6,865 bases of DNA from Rhodospirillales bacterium. GTDB taxonomy: Bacteria > Pseudomonadota > Alphaproteobacteria > Rhodospirillales > Casp-alpha2. The notes below the pieces were generated by a model that ran no database searches, was not told the origin of the DNA, and saw only the letters and a list, made by a program, of their open reading frames with translations. The translations under genes were made by a program, and so were the position numbers. Shown piece by piece: positions 5,288 to 6,865 of the stretch (position 1 is the first letter of the stretch; every line of letters begins with the position of its first letter). The stretch covers positions 1-6,865 of the forward strand of contig JAJFIE010000238.1 of the NCBI GenBank assembly GCA_021775275.1, given 5' to 3'.

Positions 5288-6865
5288 TCAGGCGGTGGGC
5301 GGCTCAATTCTCGGCAAATCGAGATAGAAAGTCGATCCCGCGCCGACAGAGGATTCGAACGAAAGCTCTCCGTTCATATTTTCGGCCAGGGCCTTACTGA
5401 TGGCGAGGCCCAGCCCCGTACCACCTTGATGGCGGGAATCCGACGCATCAATCTGTGTAAAACGGTCAAAGATATCCTGTTTATGTTCTTCAGCGATCCC
5501 CATGCCGAAATCCTTCACCGATGTTCGAATTTTATAATTTGTCGTTTCTATATAAATTTCAACCGTGCTGTTTTCCGGTGAAAATTTAGCTGCATTGGAT
5601 ATTAAATTGCGCAGAATTTGATTAAACCGGCCGACATCCACATGCGCCCATGCCGCTGTTATTGATTCGTCAAAAACAAAGTTGACGGAATACATCCGGG
5701 CAAATCCCTGACTGGCATCAAGAGTATTGCGCGTCAATTCAACAATATTTTGCGGTGTTGAATTTATGGTCATTTTCCCGGCAATGATTTTTTCGTAATC
5801 CAGGAAGTCATTGACCAGTTCGGTGAGCGTATCACAATTGCGCACGGCCATATTCAACAGGGACCGGCCATCATCGGAATTGTGTTCCACCACGCCTCCT
5901 CTTAACAAGCCCAGGGCGCCCTTTATCGACGTGAGAGGCGTCCTGAGTTCATGACTTATGGTGGCGAGAAACTCCGATTTTGCGCGATTGGCGATCTTTG
6001 CGGCATCCAGTGCTTTTAACAGTTCCTGTTCGGCCTCTATGCGCGCCGTGATATCAGAAGCCGTCCCCCGGTAACCTTCAAACTGGCCATCATGATTGAA
6101 AATCGGTTTGCCGTTGATTGAAACCCAAAGGGTGCTTCCATCATTCAACACCCGGGACTGGATAAAACCGCGAAATGCCCTGCCTGCCTTCAAGTCATTA
6201 ACATGGGATTGCCAGAGTTTATCGTCGAAAGCTTCAGGTTTCAGGTCTAAACGGGATTTTCCTATAAAACTTGATGTGTCGTATTGCTCTCCGTCAACGG
6301 TCGCCGAGGACAGCACAGTGTAACATAAATTCTCATCAAGCTCCCAATACCAGTCAGATGCAGATTCGGCAAAGTCACGAAATCGAGATTCCGTTTCCTG
6401 AAGCTTTTCGTGCATTTCCAGAGTTTTATCCTGCTCCAGTAATTTGAGCTTTGCACTGGCCATGGCAGCGACGGTTGTCAAAATATCAAGGTGCTCTTGT
6501 GTGAAACGACATGGCTGCGGGTCCTCGGAATCAATAACCCCGAGAAGCCGTTCATCGGCCAGTAATGGAACACATATTTCAGATCGGGCGGCCACGATAT
6601 CGGGAATATACCGGTCATTCTCCGCCAGATCGTCAATGATCAGCGGGGTGCGGGTTTGCGCGACATGGCCCGTAATTCCTTTCCCAAGCGGAATTTCCAA
6701 TGGGTTTCGAATTTCATTCAATACAGGATTCTTGTTTTCACCAATTGCGGCCGATTGACGAAGGATGTTCTTTTCTTCATCAAACAGATAAACCACACAA
6801 TCGGAAAACCCCAGCCGCGCAACAACTTCACGTGCAACGTACCAAACCAGTTCATGTTTTGACGG
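5288..6865 (-). CDS. GAF-PAS sensor histidine kinase, partial (5' end beyond right edge)
   Basis: The frame is open to the right edge, so the N-terminus and start codon are outside; 525 residues are visible. Residues 1 to ~140 are a GAF domain ending in VIDSEDP and FTQEHLDILTTVA. A short helical linker follows, then a PAS domain with PAC end (about 158-276, RFRDFAESASDWYWELDE to GYRGTASDIT). The dimerisation/phosphoacceptor domain has SHELRTP with the phosphorylated H305. The ATP-binding domain has the N-box NLISNAAKF (N420, N424), the G1 box DFGMGI (452-457), the F-box near FDRFTQ, and the G2 box GGTGLGL (481-487). All catalytic boxes are intact, so the enzyme should be active. It ends shortly after, with no receiver domain. 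No membrane segment is visible, which suggests a cytoplasmic sensor unless one lies further upstream. No response regulator gene is in view, and the signal is unknown. An internal GTG at 6796 is not the real start, since GAF sequence continues before it. Parts of the gene are markedly AT-rich. Confidence 0.93.
   Translation of the reverse strand, partial: PSKHELVWYVAREVVARLGFSDCVVYLFDEEKNILRQSAAIGENKNPVLNEIRNPLEIPLGKGITGHVAQTRTPLIIDDLAENDRYIPDIVAARSEICVPLLADERLLGVIDSEDPQPCRFTQEHLDILTTVAAMASAKLKLLEQDKTLEMHEKLQETESRFRDFAESASDWYWELDENLCYTVLSSATVDGEQYDTSSFIGKSRLDLKPEAFDDKLWQSHVNDLKAGRAFRGFIQSRVLNDGSTLWVSINGKPIFNHDGQFEGYRGTASDITARIEAEQELLKALDAAKIANRAKSEFLATISHELRTPLTSIKGALGLLRGGVVEHNSDDGRSLLNMAVRNCDTLTELVNDFLDYEKIIAGKMTINSTPQNIVELTRNTLDASQGFARMYSVNFVFDESITAAWAHVDVGRFNQILRNLISNAAKFSPENSTVEIYIETTNYKIRTSVKDFGMGIAEEHKQDIFDRFTQIDASDSRHQGGTGLGLAISKALAENMNGELSFESSVGAGSTFYLDLPRIEPPTA

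Overview
The window looks like part of an alphaproteobacterial chromosome of moderate GC content. This rests mainly on the yicC-gmk pair and the style of its proteins; I cannot place it more finely from sequence alone. It is gene-dense, with six protein genes and no gene-free stretch above 300 bases. I see no tRNA, rRNA, CRISPR array, insertion sequence or integrase.

From left to right, four genes lie on the minus strand: a guanylate kinase (gmk) cut by the left edge, yicC (endoribonuclease family), a radical SAM protein of unknown substrate with an extra cysteine set at its C-terminus, and a Rieske non-heme iron oxygenase alpha subunit. Transcription runs Rieske, radical SAM, yicC, gmk. The gaps between them (about 170, 97 and 41 bases) suggest several units rather than one tight operon, with yicC-gmk the most likely co-transcribed pair. 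A short-chain dehydrogenase/reductase (SDR) follows on the plus strand, divergent from the Rieske gene. The last gene, on the minus strand, is a GAF-PAS histidine kinase whose N-terminus runs off the right edge; it converges on the SDR.

The most informative non-coding stretch is the ~200-base divergent region between the Rieske and SDR genes. It holds a 24-base near-perfect palindrome (11 of 12 positions paired) and a good sigma70-type promoter for the Rieske gene. It also has a -10 element so close to the SDR start codon that the SDR transcript may be leaderless. The layout suggests that one dimeric regulator controls both genes, and that oxygenase and dehydrogenase may act in the same small-molecule pathway. 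The substrate is not revealed and no regulator gene is in view.

The housekeeping part (yicC-gmk) and the accessory part (radical SAM, Rieske, SDR) meet at the 97-base gap upstream of yicC, where many alphaproteobacteria carry mltG instead. No wholly new system is evident. The least understood parts are the radical SAM protein and the palindrome-controlled Rieske/SDR divergon.
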